Source: CAZVWV01 sp964631745 (GTDB lineage: Bacteria > Bdellovibrionota_C > UBA2361 > JBGSMV01). Taken from it: 9,191 nt of DNA. The stretch lies in the NCBI GenBank assembly GCA_964631745.1, contig CAZVWV010000142.1:1-9191 (forward strand), given 5' to 3'. A model generated the notes under the pieces. It had not been told where the DNA came from. It saw nothing but the letters and a program-made list of their open reading frames with translations, and did not search any database. This document shows positions 1 to 6,424 of the stretch, piece by piece. Every line of letters starts with the position of its first letter. Position 1 is the stretch's first letter. The position numbers and the translations under genes were made by a program.

Positions 1-43
1 TAGATTAAAATCGATCACTTAGCTCACCTGGCTAAGTGGCATT

Positions 44-56
44 GGGCGACTCGCCC
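44..56. repeat. Short palindrome, relative of the 8882-8898 repeat
   Basis: GGGCGA-C-TCGCCC is a perfect inverted repeat around one central base, followed by GCCGGTG. The same core and trailing bases recur at 8882-8902, where the outer stem pair is A-T instead of G-C. The stem is thus preserved by paired changes. Probably a dispersed REP-like element; whether it acts as RNA or DNA is not shown. Confidence 0.5.
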
Positions 57-118
57 GCCGGTGGTGATATGAGCAAATCCCTTTAGGGCGAAAGCCACCA
101 CCCTTCAATCCACGCCAG

Positions 119-244
119 TCAAAGCCCCAACGTCACAGGCACCAGCGTCAAGAACGCTTCCGAATACTCCTGCCTCGTTCCGAGTTCGCCTTTCGCCCCC
201 GGCCCTTTTCCGGGTGGGATAAACTCCAATTCAACACCTTGATA
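119..244 (-). pseudogene. Unrecognised C-terminal coding remnant
   Basis: Reading the minus strand from 244 gives 41 codons to a TGA at 119-121. There is no start codon with a ribosome binding site, and a stop lies immediately upstream at 245-247. The peptide begins YQGVELEFIPPGK and ends EAFLTLVPVTLGL, which looks protein-like rather than random. The GVELEFIPPGK part resembles the (G)V-x-(L/I)-EFI-x-PGKP segment of IS3-type integrase-core transposases, but the rest does not follow that family. It may be a transposase scrap or the end of some other lost gene. I do not recognise it with confidence. Confidence 0.3.
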
Positions 245-255
245 TTACTCTGAGC

Positions 256-271
256 ACTCCGCTGGCGGAGT
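256..271. repeat. Perfect 6-bp hairpin, ACTCCG/CGGAGT
   Basis: A 6-bp perfect stem closes a CTGG tetraloop. No T-tract follows, so it is a poor intrinsic terminator. It belongs to the same class of compact GC-rich intergenic hairpins seen elsewhere in the window. Confidence 0.45.
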
Positions 272-319
272 TATCGGCTGGGCCCGCGGTGCCCTCCAAA
301 ATATTATTAGCATTTTATA

Positions 320-348
320 TTGCTTCTATACTAGAACTAAACTAGAAT
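320..348 (+). promoter_or_regulatory. Possible sigma70-type promoter for the 415-714 ORF
   Basis: TTGCTT (320-325) and TAGAAT (343-348) are separated by 17 bases in an AT-rich stretch about 65 bases upstream of the ATG at 415. The -10 matches five of six consensus bases; the -35 is weak. Position and spacing are the main support. Confidence 0.3.
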
Positions 349-400
349 CCAACGAGGTAAAGCCAATTTGTCTCGCGCATCCAACGAAAAGATGTGTTAT

Positions 401-406
401 AAGGAG
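401..406 (+). promoter_or_regulatory. Ribosome binding site AAGGAG for the 415 start
   Basis: A perfect AAGGAG lies 8 bases before the ATG at 415. It is the strongest reason to call the following small ORF a real translated gene. Confidence 0.7.
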
Positions 407-414
407 ATCACGCT

Positions 415-714
415 ATGCAAGATCAACGCTTAACATGGGATGAAATCAAATCCCTATACGACCAGGAACGGGTCGAGCTTGTGGACTATGATTGGCCCGA
501 TGGAGCGCCCCACCCAAGTTGCGGAATTGTGCGAAGCCATAGCGCCGACAAGAAAGCATTTTACGAGCAGTGTAAGCGTAACCCCCGACCCGATGACGTA
601 GCGATTGTGTTTGTGGGTCCACCCAAGAAAAGTGATGGAGTAGTATTTTCGCCATCGCTAGCCAGGGTGGAGACAGACTTTTTGGTCAGCACCGAACAGA
701 AGTGCCAGTCTTAG
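415..714 (+). CDS. Small hypothetical protein, first gene of a decayed retropepsin-type pair
   Basis: A 99-residue ORF with a perfect AAGGAG site and ATG start. The N-terminus (LTWDEIKSLYDQERVELVDYDW, residues 6 on) and the following IVRSHSADKKAFYE segment resemble small proteins that begin LTWEE...YP-x-W-V-x-LV and are followed by H-S/D-K-K. From family memory, such proteins are often encoded just before a small retropepsin-like aspartyl protease. The next gene here is exactly that kind of remnant (702-824). The last 25 or so residues (from GVVFSP) may be foreign, where the original stop or overlap with the protease start was lost. No signal peptide, membrane segment or catalytic motif is visible. 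Function unknown. Confidence 0.6.
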   Translation: MQDQRLTWDEIKSLYDQERVELVDYDWPDGAPHPSCGIVRSHSADKKAFYEQCKRNPRPDDVAIVFVGPPKKSDGVVFSPSLARVETDFLVSTEQKCQS

Positions 715-824
715 CCTATGATTTCAAAAATTTCCCCGGGGTAGATGGACTCTTAGGCTGGGATGTTATTCGAACTCTTCACCTAGAGTTAGACGGCCCA
801 GGCTCGCGGCTGATTGTTTATTAG
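702..824 (+). pseudogene. 3' remnant of a retropepsin-like aspartyl protease
   Basis: In the frame ending at the TAG at 822-824 the peptide reads VLAYDFKNFPG, then VDGLLGWDVIRT, then LHLELDGPGSRLIVY. GLLGxDxL(R) followed by L-x-LDGP...L-x-V is the usual C-terminus of small bacterial retropepsin-like aspartyl proteases, which act as dimers with a D-T/S-G active-site motif. Neither that motif nor a start codon with a binding site is found; a stop in this frame occurs at 633-635. The other frame across 680 reads ETDFLVSTEQ, which could be a mutated copy of the LVDTGAD segment. If so, the middle of the gene was deleted with a frameshift. Identification is from motif recognition only. Confidence 0.5.
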
Positions 825-971
825 TTTTACTTCAAAGCTTCGACTCTAAGCCGGCCCTCTACTAAACAACTTGTGCCATTCCGACAGATGAGACTCAGAT
901 ATGCCCCTAAATCGATTAAGTCGCATGCTGAGCGCCTTCCACCACCCCTCCCAAACTAGTATTCTCAACAC

Positions 972-2417
972 ATGACGAAACAACTGGTTGCAGAACAAGT
1001 CGAAAAGACACCCAGAATAAAAAACTTCCCACCCGCGCATCGCCTAGCGCTCGCAGCCCTTTCACTCTCAATGCTGATGCCCTCATTGGGCACAAGCATC
1101 GCCAACGCCGGGTTGCCCACCCTGGCAAATACATTCTCCGCCACCTTCCAGCAAATTCAGTGGGTGGTTCTGTCGTACCTTCTCACCATCACGGCATCGA
1201 TCGTGAGCGTAGGGCGACTTGGCGACATGATTGGCCGTAGGCGCCTCCTGTTGATAGGAATCTCAATCTTTACCGCAGCATCACTACTTTCCGGCCTCTC
1301 GCCCACACTATGGCTCCTAATAGCCGCACGCGCGGCACAAGGCCTTGGCGCCGCCATCATGATGGCCTTAACAGTAGCACTAGTTGGCGAAACCGTACCC
1401 AAATCAAAAACAGGAAGTGCCATGGGGTTACTCGGCACAATGTCCGCAATCGGCACCACGCTTGGGCCAACTCTTGGAGGGCTTCTTATCGCCACCACTG
1501 GCTGGCGCTCAATCTTTTTAATTAACGTGCCGCTTGGTGTTCTAAACCTAGTCCTCGCCCATCGCGGACTACCCCAAGACACCCAAGCACCAACCACAAC
1601 ACAAACCACCTTCGACATTCCGGGCACACTGCTGCTTACTCTAACCCTCACTCTCTACGCGCTCGCCATGACTATCGGGCGCGGGCATTTCGGTCAGCTA
1701 AACATAGCCTTAATTTTAATTGCGCTTCTTGGAGTTGGGCTCTTCCTTTTCACCGAAACGCGCGTAAGAACACCCCTAATTCGCCTAGAGATCTTCAGAA
1801 ACCAAGCCCTCACTTCAAACCTCGTCATGAGCGCACTAGTCTCAACCGTGATGATGACCAATTTAGTAGTGGCACCGTTCTATCTCTCTCAAGCTCTAGG
1901 ACTAGAAACAGCGCTCGTGGGATTAGCCCTGTCCGCCGGCCCCTTCATCGCCGCTCTAACAGGCGTGCCAGCAGGCCGCATAGTAGATCGCTTCGGTACC
2001 AAACGCATGACCATCCTCGGCTTATCAAGCTTAGCCGCCGGATCATTTGCGCTATCCACCGTATCAGAACGATTCGGAATCACCGCCTACCTCGCCCCAA
2101 TTCTTTTTATGACAGCAGGCTACGCCTTGTTTCAAGCAGCAAACAACACCGCCATCATGGCCGACATCCACCCAGACCAGCGCGGAGTCATATCAGGCCT
2201 ACTATACTTATCGCGAAATCTAGGCCTCATAACAGGCGCATCGCTCATGGGCGCCATCTTTGCAGCAGCAACGGAATCCGCAAACATAATGACCGCAAGC
2301 CCCGCGGCAGTAGCCGCCGGTATGCGCACTACTTTTTTAGTTGCGACCGTGCTTGTTGTGGCAGGCTTAATGACGGCGGTTTGGGGTAGGGTGCTTACGA
2401 GAGGCACGGAGCGATGA
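972..2417 (+). CDS. DHA2-type major facilitator superfamily drug exporter
   Basis: A 481-residue inner-membrane protein, typical in size for the 14-helix DHA2 (EmrB/QacA) family, which exports drugs and other amphipathic compounds using the proton gradient. MFS motif A is clear at residues 81-91 (GRLGDMIGRRR). The QWV of helix 2 lies at 63-65. The motif C antiporter signature is the Gly/Pro-rich segment LGTMSAIGTTLGPTLGG (154-170), followed by GWRSIFLINVPLG (177-189). A second GRIVDRFGTKR repeat lies at 335-345. Residues 391-418 (NNTAIMADI...SGLLYLSRNLG) match the conserved late segment of the family. The ATG at 972 is the first possible start after an in-frame stop, but it lacks a visible ribosome binding site. 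The gene stands alone with no linked regulator or membrane-fusion partner, so the substrate cannot be inferred. Base use flips from C-rich to G-rich over the last 25 or so codons. Confidence 0.92.
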   Translation: MTKQLVAEQVEKTPRIKNFPPAHRLALAALSLSMLMPSLGTSIANAGLPTLANTFSATFQQIQWVVLSYLLTITASIVSVGRLGDMIGRRRLLLIGISIFTAASLLSGLSPTLWLLIAARAAQGLGAAIMMALTVALVGETVPKSKTGSAMGLLGTMSAIGTTLGPTLGGLLIATTGWRSIFLINVPLGVLNLVLAHRGLPQDTQAPTTTQTTFDIPGTLLLTLTLTLYALAMTIGRGHFGQLNIALILIALLGVGLFLFTETRVRTPLIRLEIFRNQALTSNLVMSALVSTVMMTNLVVAPFYLSQALGLETALVGLALSAGPFIAALTGVPAGRIVDRFGTKRMTILGLSSLAAGSFALSTVSERFGITAYLAPILFMTAGYALFQAANNTAIMADIHPDQRGVISGLLYLSRNLGLITGASLMGAIFAAATESANIMTASPAAVAAGMRTTFLVATVLVVAGLMTAVWGRVLTRGTER

Positions 2418-2532
2418 ATGAGAAAGCGCCGCGGCTTAGTGTTCGTTGGCTAAGTTAGGTCAGACTAATATTGGCGCTTGACTAGTAGCTGTACGAGGCT
2501 AGACACTTACCTCGTTGATAGTGCGAGGATTT

Positions 2533-3048
2533 ATGAAAACCAGACTTTTCCCGTGGGCGATATTTTTTATTCTTGTGATAATGCATGGCGTGCCTTTAGC
2601 TTTTGCGTGCTGCAAAGTATGTTCTACAAGTAGAGCATGTGGCAACGGATGTATTGCCGCAAGCTACACCTGCCATCAGCCGCCAGGTTGCGCTTGCAAT
2701 GGAAGCGGGGGTAGCTCCTCTCAAAACAACCATTCGTCATCTAAGCCAAAGACACCAAAGGCAAGGTATGGCGTAACATCGGGCGCATTGGAATTACCTT
2801 TCAACTTCATGAATTTCTCTGCCGTAACTTGTGGGTATGCTAACGTTAACGGATTAATAAGCTGGGTTCCCGGCGAGTATTTACAGAGCGGAAAGTTTTT
2901 ACCGCTTGTCACCAAGATTAGAAACCTAACCTACCTCGCCAGATTCTATAGCGGAAGTAAAAGTGCGAGTTATACCAAGGCTAAGAATAAGGTGAAGGCA
3001 ACCCTTCGAAAAACTGCGCCGATTTGTGCGCGCTTGGCTCTGCCTTAG
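2533..3048 (+). CDS. Secreted Cys-rich protein of unknown function
   Basis: A 171-residue protein starting at the ATG at 2533. A TTG six codons earlier (2515) is also in frame, but the ATG gives a normal signal peptide and has GAGG (2525-2528) upstream. Residues 1-25 are a classic signal peptide (charged KTR, hydrophobic core, cleavage after AFA). The mature protein opens with a compact Cys module: cysteines at 26, 27, 30, 36, 40, 47, 53 and 55, in the pattern C-C-x2-C-x5-C-G-x2-C-I-x5-T-C-H-x4-G-C-x-C. I have seen this CG-x2-CI...TCH...GCAC motif in other small secreted bacterial proteins and at the ends of some secreted nucleases, without a known role. A Gly/Ser/Asn-rich linker (57-70) follows, then about 95 unrecognised residues with cysteines at 100 and 165. 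A periplasmic or secreted disulfide-stabilised protein is likely; metal binding is possible but not shown. Confidence 0.65.
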   Translation: MKTRLFPWAIFFILVIMHGVPLAFACCKVCSTSRACGNGCIAASYTCHQPPGCACNGSGGSSSQNNHSSSKPKTPKARYGVTSGALELPFNFMNFSAVTCGYANVNGLISWVPGEYLQSGKFLPLVTKIRNLTYLARFYSGSKSASYTKAKNKVKATLRKTAPICARLALP

Positions 3049-3361
3049 TGCGGGTGTCTTAACGGCGGGTGCTATTGAACCCGCTGGGGGGCTACTTTTC
3101 ACTTAATTTAACGAGCTTAAAATGCATCGTTATAATTATCGGAAATTGCAAGGGTTTCTCGCAAGTGGCTTCGGGTGATTTCTGGGAAAGGTTCAAAAGT
3201 AGCCGAGCTCCAGTCGGCATTTAATTTAACGCTAGTCGCTGATTTGCGTCGACGAATATGCCGACTATTTTGATTAGAAACTTCGAGCCACTTTACTTTT
3301 TGACCAAGATAAATGACATTCGTGTCCCGCTACATGTTTTCCGTTTAAACGTCAAAATAGC
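3049..3361. other. Intergenic stretch between convergent genes
   Basis: No gene is supported here. It contains the weak hairpin at 3065-3084, two copies of TTAATTTAACG (3103-3113 and 3221-3231), a small GCCGA/TCGGC hairpin (3202-3218) and a perfect 10-base palindrome CGTTTAAACG at 3342-3351, just beyond the 3' end of the minus-strand gene. The + strand is richer in G and T than most of the window. A short ORF from 3258 overlaps the minus-strand gene and has no ribosome binding site. Confidence 0.5.
3065..3084 (+). terminator. Weak terminator-like hairpin after the Cys-rich gene
   Basis: GCGGGT/ACCCGC forms a perfect 6-bp stem with an 8-nt loop, 16 bases after the stop codon. No T-run follows immediately (TTTT begins 12 bases later), so termination is uncertain. 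Confidence 0.3.
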
Positions 3362-3856
3362 TCATGAACTTGATGATTTCCACGCAATCAAAGCATTTCT
3401 TTCCTTCTGCGCGGCTTCAAATTCACGTAATGCTGATATTTGATCGGGATCGGTTAAGCAAAAGCTCAGCTTTGAACCTTCTATTGATACTTCAAATCCT
3501 TTTGCGGCCAAATGGTTGCGGACGGTAGCAATTTCTGGATCGTTTGGCCTATAAGAGTGACTTCCAAAATCTATCGAACATATTGCAGGCGCATCTGAAT
3601 TTGTAACGGCTATATTGACATTCCCAAGTTTCAAATCCGTGGAGATGCCATTAGTCACTGCTTGGTAATATGCTTCAGCGTCAACAGCCTCTGGATCAGC
3701 TGGTGGGCACGACGCATTAGTAATTCCAGCTAAGGGAGTCTTAGCAAAGAGTTCTTCGCATCTATCCGTTCCCCGAGAAATTTCACCAGCTCGATCACCA
3801 TGAACAGCCGCTGTTATTATATCAACTGGCTGACTTCTAACATCGCGGGCTCTCAT
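3362..3856 (-). CDS. Orphan hypothetical protein, 164 residues
   Basis: A complete minus-strand ORF whose ATG (3854-3856) is preceded by AAAAGG seven bases upstream. The protein has no signal peptide, membrane helix or Cys module. It looks soluble, with an acidic central part (residues 51-65, PPADPEAVDAEAYYQ) and a C-terminal region that alternates predicted strand and helix, ending in a short helix (ISALREFEAAQKER) and a Ser-rich tail. I do not recognise a family. It stands alone, transcribed away from the WYL operon and toward the Cys-rich gene, with AT-rich sequence upstream that could hold its promoter. Codon use has more T and A than the exporter or WYL genes, which may indicate separate origin. 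A real gene is likely from length, start context and composition. Confidence 0.6.
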   Translation of the reverse strand: MRARDVRSQPVDIITAAVHGDRAGEISRGTDRCEELFAKTPLAGITNASCPPADPEAVDAEAYYQAVTNGISTDLKLGNVNIAVTNSDAPAICSIDFGSHSYRPNDPEIATVRNHLAAKGFEVSIEGSKLSFCLTDPDQISALREFEAAQKERNALIAWKSSSS

Positions 3857-4180
3857 AGTTTGGCCTTTTAACTTGTTTATAAGAAAGTTAGTACGTCAAA
3901 GTTTAATCGGATACTAAAATTATTGACTTTTAAAATTCCAATTCCGAAAATTGTTTCTCATAACTTTACTTTACAGTTATGGCCCAAAGTCGCTATTGGT
4001 GACTTAAAAGAGGAGCTGGCATCTGTTTTAGGCGACATGGGCCGTGCGGAGCTCTGCTAGTTTTATACAACTTCTCGATCCACTCTACCTCTTAACTCTC
4101 ACGCCACCCAAAAGCAACTATGACGCACTGACTAGATCACCCACACCCGCCCCGCAAAATGAGGCACATCCCATCCCCCG

Positions 4181-4209
4181 TTGCCACAGCTCAAAATCCA
4201 GCATATCAA
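4181..4209 (+). promoter_or_regulatory. Probable promoter of the WYL-nuclease operon
   Basis: TTGCCA (4181-4186) and TATCAA (4204-4209) are separated by exactly 17 bases, and the -10 ends 36 bases before the WYL start codon. The -35 matches five of six consensus bases. No clear operator palindrome overlaps it, although autoregulation is common for WYL regulators. Confidence 0.4.
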
Positions 4210-4234
4210 TAAAAGGTCTAAAAGCACTTACAGC

Positions 4235-4241
4235 TAAGGAG
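4235..4241 (+). promoter_or_regulatory. Ribosome binding site TAAGGAG for the WYL gene
   Basis: A full TAAGGAG lies 4 bases before the ATG at 4246. It decides this start over the internal ATG at 4291, which has no comparable site. Confidence 0.65.
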
Positions 4242-4245
4242 TCTC

Positions 4246-5241
4246 ATGGTTGTCGACGGTACAAGCTTCGTAAAGCGTAGCCATATTTTCATGCAAGAGC
4301 TGCGCAGAAAGCGCTACCCTAACTCAACCTCGCTGGCAGAACTCGCCAGATGCTCCCGAAACACAGCGCAGCGAACTATATATCGCCTACGTGACGAACA
4401 CCTCGTGCCGATCGTGTACGACGAATCACTTAAAGGCTACTACCTTGAGAACCCAGACTTTGAGCTCCCCGCCCTAATACCACCCGGGAAAGACGAACTC
4501 ACCGCGCTGCTCCTACTCAGAGACCTAGCCAGCATGCTTGACTCAAAAGATCTCCACCAAAGCTTAGATAGCCTCTGGAGCCAGTTTGCCTCGCGTAATC
4601 CACAGGTCTCGCGAGAATTAGAGCCACTCACTAATGTCTTCTCCAGCGATCTAACCTCAGTCGGGGACCTTGCAGATTTAGGCATCATCGAATTCGTGCG
4701 CGCCGCTCACGCCGGCGAATCAATCGAAATACTCTACCGCTCCCCCTGGCGCCACCAGGAAGACAGAACTTACCGCGGCAGGATCTTAAAAGTGCACCAC
4801 AGCGATGGAAACCTTTACCTCATGTTCCTTGAAGAATCCGGCCGCGAAATAATACTTAACTCTTCTTTCATCAAAGACTTTCGCATTCTTAACCAAACTC
4901 TCACCTACGCCAAAGGCATAGGCGCCGATACCCGTAAGGCAAGCTTTTGGCTGGAAGGATTTGGAATCTGGTCTGGTGAGGAGCCCGAAGAGATCACCAT
5001 CAAAATCCTGCCGCCAGCCTCACAATATTACGCCGCCCAGCGTTGGCGCGCCGACCAGGAAGACTCCTGGGATCACGAAATACTCATACGAAAGATAAAC
5101 TGCATCATATCACCCGAGATCGTGCGCCGCATACTTAGTCTCGGAATATATATAGATAACGTGGACCCGCCACGCCTAAAAAAACTTCTGATGGAAGATG
5201 TGGAAAACATGCACAAAAAACTATTTAACGGTAAAAACTAA
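4246..5241 (+). CDS. WYL-domain transcriptional regulator
   Basis: A 331-residue protein with the order typical of WYL regulators. Residues about 12-67 form a winged helix-turn-helix (LAELARCSRNTAQRTIYRLRD, with a wing around VYDESLKGYYLE). A helical linker follows. The WYL domain is at about 150-215 (GESIEILYRSPW, then YRGRILKVHHSDGNLYLMFLEE). A WCX-type C-terminal domain spans about 245-325. The signature Trp-Tyr-Leu is replaced by Leu-Tyr-Leu (190-192), which is common in divergent members. WYL domains bind nucleic acid or nucleotide ligands and often control CRISPR-Cas, BREX, CBASS and other defence loci. The nuclease gene begins 2 bases after this stop codon, so the two are co-transcribed and probably act together. 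Likely role: repressor or activator of this operon, responding to DNA or nucleotide signals. The target is not visible. Confidence 0.85.
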   Translation: MVVDGTSFVKRSHIFMQELRRKRYPNSTSLAELARCSRNTAQRTIYRLRDEHLVPIVYDESLKGYYLENPDFELPALIPPGKDELTALLLLRDLASMLDSKDLHQSLDSLWSQFASRNPQVSRELEPLTNVFSSDLTSVGDLADLGIIEFVRAAHAGESIEILYRSPWRHQEDRTYRGRILKVHHSDGNLYLMFLEESGREIILNSSFIKDFRILNQTLTYAKGIGADTRKASFWLEGFGIWSGEEPEEITIKILPPASQYYAAQRWRADQEDSWDHEILIRKINCIISPEIVRRILSLGIYIDNVDPPRLKKLLMEDVENMHKKLFNGKN

Positions 5242-5243
5242 TC

Positions 5244-5978
5244 ATGAAAGAAAAACGCGGCCGGAACATCTACGCCCCCAAGCAAGAAAAGCCCTATAAG
5301 CTAAGCCGTTCTAAAATTGAAGACTACACCAAATGCCCGCGCTGCTTTTACCTCGATAGGCGCCTTGGCATCAACAAGCCCTCACAAATCCCCTTTAACC
5401 TAAACTCAGCAGTTGATGGACTATTAAAGAAGGAATTCGACACCTACCGCGCAAAGAAAGAACCACACCCATTGATGCTAAAGCATAAAGTTGACGCCAT
5501 CCCATTTGCGCACCCAGAGCTTGACCGCTGGCGAGCCAATTTCACCGGCGTTCAATATCACCATCAGCCCACAAACTTCCTCCTTCAAGGCGCCATAGAT
5601 GATCTATGGATCACCCCCCAAAATAAACTAATCATCGTAGATTACAAAGCCACCTCAAAAGATGCCGAGATAAACTTAGACTCCCAATGGCAGCTAGGCT
5701 ACAAACGCCAGATGGAGATCTACCAATGGCTATTTAGACGAAATAACTTTGAAGTAGAGGACACCGGATATTTCGTTTACTGTAACGGATTAAGAACCCG
5801 AGAGGCATTTAACGGAAGACTAGAGTTTGATATCTATCTTTTGCCATACACCGCAAGCGATACCTGGGTTGAAGCAACCATTCACGAGCTGCACCAATGC
5901 CTGGAGAGTAACGAGATCCCCAAAGCCGCAGACAGCTGCGAACTCTGCGCCTATGTGCACAACGTGCAGCAAGTGTAG
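5244..5978 (+). CDS. Cas4/RecB-like PD-(D/E)XK nuclease
   Basis: A 244-residue soluble protein of the PD-(D/E)XK nuclease superfamily. It opens with LSRSKIEDYTKCPRCFYLDRR (20-40), the SxSxxxxxxxCPRxFYLD start found in Cas4- and AddB/RecB-like nucleases. Active-site residues are visible: GAIDD (116-120), the core IVDYK (131-135, D133 and K135) and the QxxxY motif QMEIY (156-160). Cysteines at 31 and 34 near the N-terminus and 232 and 235 near the C-terminus (CELC) could hold a metal or Fe-S cluster as in Cas4, though the usual three C-terminal cysteines are reduced to two. The full segment FNLNSAVDGLLKKEFDTYRA (51-70) marks a widespread stand-alone family of unassigned function. It follows the WYL gene by 2 bases, so it is probably regulated by that protein. 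DNA processing or defence is the likely role. No cas1 or cas2 is nearby. Confidence 0.88.
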   Translation: MKEKRGRNIYAPKQEKPYKLSRSKIEDYTKCPRCFYLDRRLGINKPSQIPFNLNSAVDGLLKKEFDTYRAKKEPHPLMLKHKVDAIPFAHPELDRWRANFTGVQYHHQPTNFLLQGAIDDLWITPQNKLIIVDYKATSKDAEINLDSQWQLGYKRQMEIYQWLFRRNNFEVEDTGYFVYCNGLRTREAFNGRLEFDIYLLPYTASDTWVEATIHELHQCLESNEIPKAADSCELCAYVHNVQQV

Positions 5979-6015
5979 GTGGCCTCGCATAACCGGCGTC
6001 GGATCGCCAATCATA

Positions 6016-6062
6016 GAGCGCCGGTGTTTGGCGCGGTCAGCGGCCAGATAGTGCAAAGATAA
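6016..6062 (+). repeat. Hairpin repeat copy 1, left of the antitoxin locus
   Basis: GAGCGC (6016-6021) begins a GCGCC/GGCGC hairpin (6018-6034, 7-nt loop). After a short GC-rich spacer comes a 22-base tail (6041-6062) that matches 6566-6587 at 21 of 22 positions. Copy 2 has the same order and orientation with a different stem. The two copies bracket the vapBC remnant. Confidence 0.6.
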
Positions 6063-6180
6063 AAAGATTGAGAAATACGAGATACCCCAGATGAATCACC
6101 CGCGAACCCCAATATTCCAGCGCTCTGCAGCCACAAGCACCAACGCGCTAATAGCATGCCACCATAGCCCAAATCCAATG

Positions 6181-6210
6181 TTGTTACTGGCACGAATCTC
6201 GTGCTAAAAC
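6181..6210 (+). promoter_or_regulatory. Probable promoter with embedded operator for the antitoxin gene
   Basis: TTGTTA (6181-6186) and TAAAAC (6205-6210) are spaced by 18 bases. Between them lies the perfect inverted repeat GCACGA-ATC-TCGTGC (6190-6204). The repeat starts 49 bases before the antitoxin ATG. A palindrome in the promoter spacer is the usual binding site for autoregulating VapB-type antitoxins. The inverted repeat is certain; its role and the exact promoter boxes are inferred. Confidence 0.5.
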
Positions 6211-6238
6211 TTACTAGGCAGCCAATAACGCACACCTA

Positions 6239-6424
6239 ATGAGCAAAGCAAACAAACAAGATATAAAAAATGCCGTAGAGGCGCTCCCGCAATCGGTCTT
6301 ACAGCGCCTTTTCAGATTTATTCAGAGTTTGCGGGAACCGCAAAAGCACAAGCTTCAGATAAAAACAGTTTCGCTCAAAGGGCGATTCGATGACGTAAAT
6401 ATACGCTCACGCGCTTATGATTGA
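6239..6424 (+). CDS. VapB-like antitoxin, now without a working toxin
   Basis: A 61-residue basic protein. The N-terminal part (DIKNAVEALPQSVLQRLFRFI) resembles the Leu-rich DUF2281-like helix of VapB-type antitoxins. The C-terminal LKGRFDDVNIRSRAYD matches the toxin-embracing tail (LKGxFDxVNIRxxAY) seen in antitoxins paired with PIN toxins. No Shine-Dalgarno motif precedes the ATG, but it is the only start after an in-frame TAG at 6215-6217. The stop TGA overlaps an ATG at 6417 in the way usual for vapBC pairs; that second gene survives only as fragments. If expressed, this would be an orphan antitoxin, able to bind its own operator (6190-6204) or to neutralise related VapC toxins made elsewhere. 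Confidence 0.65.
   Translation: MSKANKQDIKNAVEALPQSVLQRLFRFIQSLREPQKHKLQIKTVSLKGRFDDVNIRSRAYD

Larger units (their letters stand above)
1..414. other. Gene-free, hairpin-rich leader region
   Basis: No intact gene is visible in these 414 bases. The stretch holds a perfect 8-bp stem at 16-23/31-38 with a 7-nt loop, a short palindrome at 44-56, a 7-bp stem at 60-66/96-102 enclosing a small CCCT/AGGG hairpin (79-88), a CCCGG/CCGGG hairpin at 198-214 and a perfect ACTCCG/CGGAGT hairpin at 256-271. A minus-strand coding remnant (119-244) and a possible promoter (320-348) are listed separately. The density of stems resembles dispersed intergenic repeats more than a single structured RNA. The 16-38 hairpin could also terminate a gene to the left, but no T-run follows it. 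Confidence 0.6.
3857..4245. other. Divergent intergenic region upstream of the WYL operon
   Basis: The left third (3870-3975) is AT-rich and presumably holds the promoter for the minus-strand gene. In the middle, a + frame ending at the TAG at 4058-4060 reads LWPKVAIGDLKEELASV and then LGDMGRAELC; it has no start and may be a gene scrap. The right third (4061-4240) is strikingly C- and A-rich, and carries a likely promoter (4181-4209) and ribosome binding site for the WYL gene. No conserved RNA is recognised. Confidence 0.5.
5979..6238. other. Intergenic region with hairpin repeat and antitoxin promoter
   Basis: This gap separates the nuclease from the antitoxin gene. It holds the first copy of a hairpin-plus-tail repeat (6016-6062) and the probable promoter and operator of the antitoxin (6181-6210). 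No gene is supported; open minus-strand reading here lacks coding features. Confidence 0.5.

Noticed and set aside
1157..1651. Long minus-strand open frame inside the exporter gene
   Set aside because: It lies fully antisense to the well-supported DHA2 gene, is Arg/Ser/Pro-rich as expected for a shadow frame, and has no motif.
3258..3443. 61-codon plus-strand ORF near the 3' end of the orphan gene
   Set aside because: No ribosome binding site, antisense overlap with the minus-strand gene and no recognisable motif.
3969..4060. Peptide LWPKVAIGDLKEEL... ending at a TAG
   Set aside because: It looks protein-like but has no start and no family match I can name, so it is noted only within the intergenic entry.
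4044..4280. Plus-strand ORF upstream of and overlapping the WYL gene
   Set aside because: It starts at a GTG without a ribosome binding site, is rich in Pro/Ser from C-rich intergenic DNA, and overlaps the better-supported WYL start.
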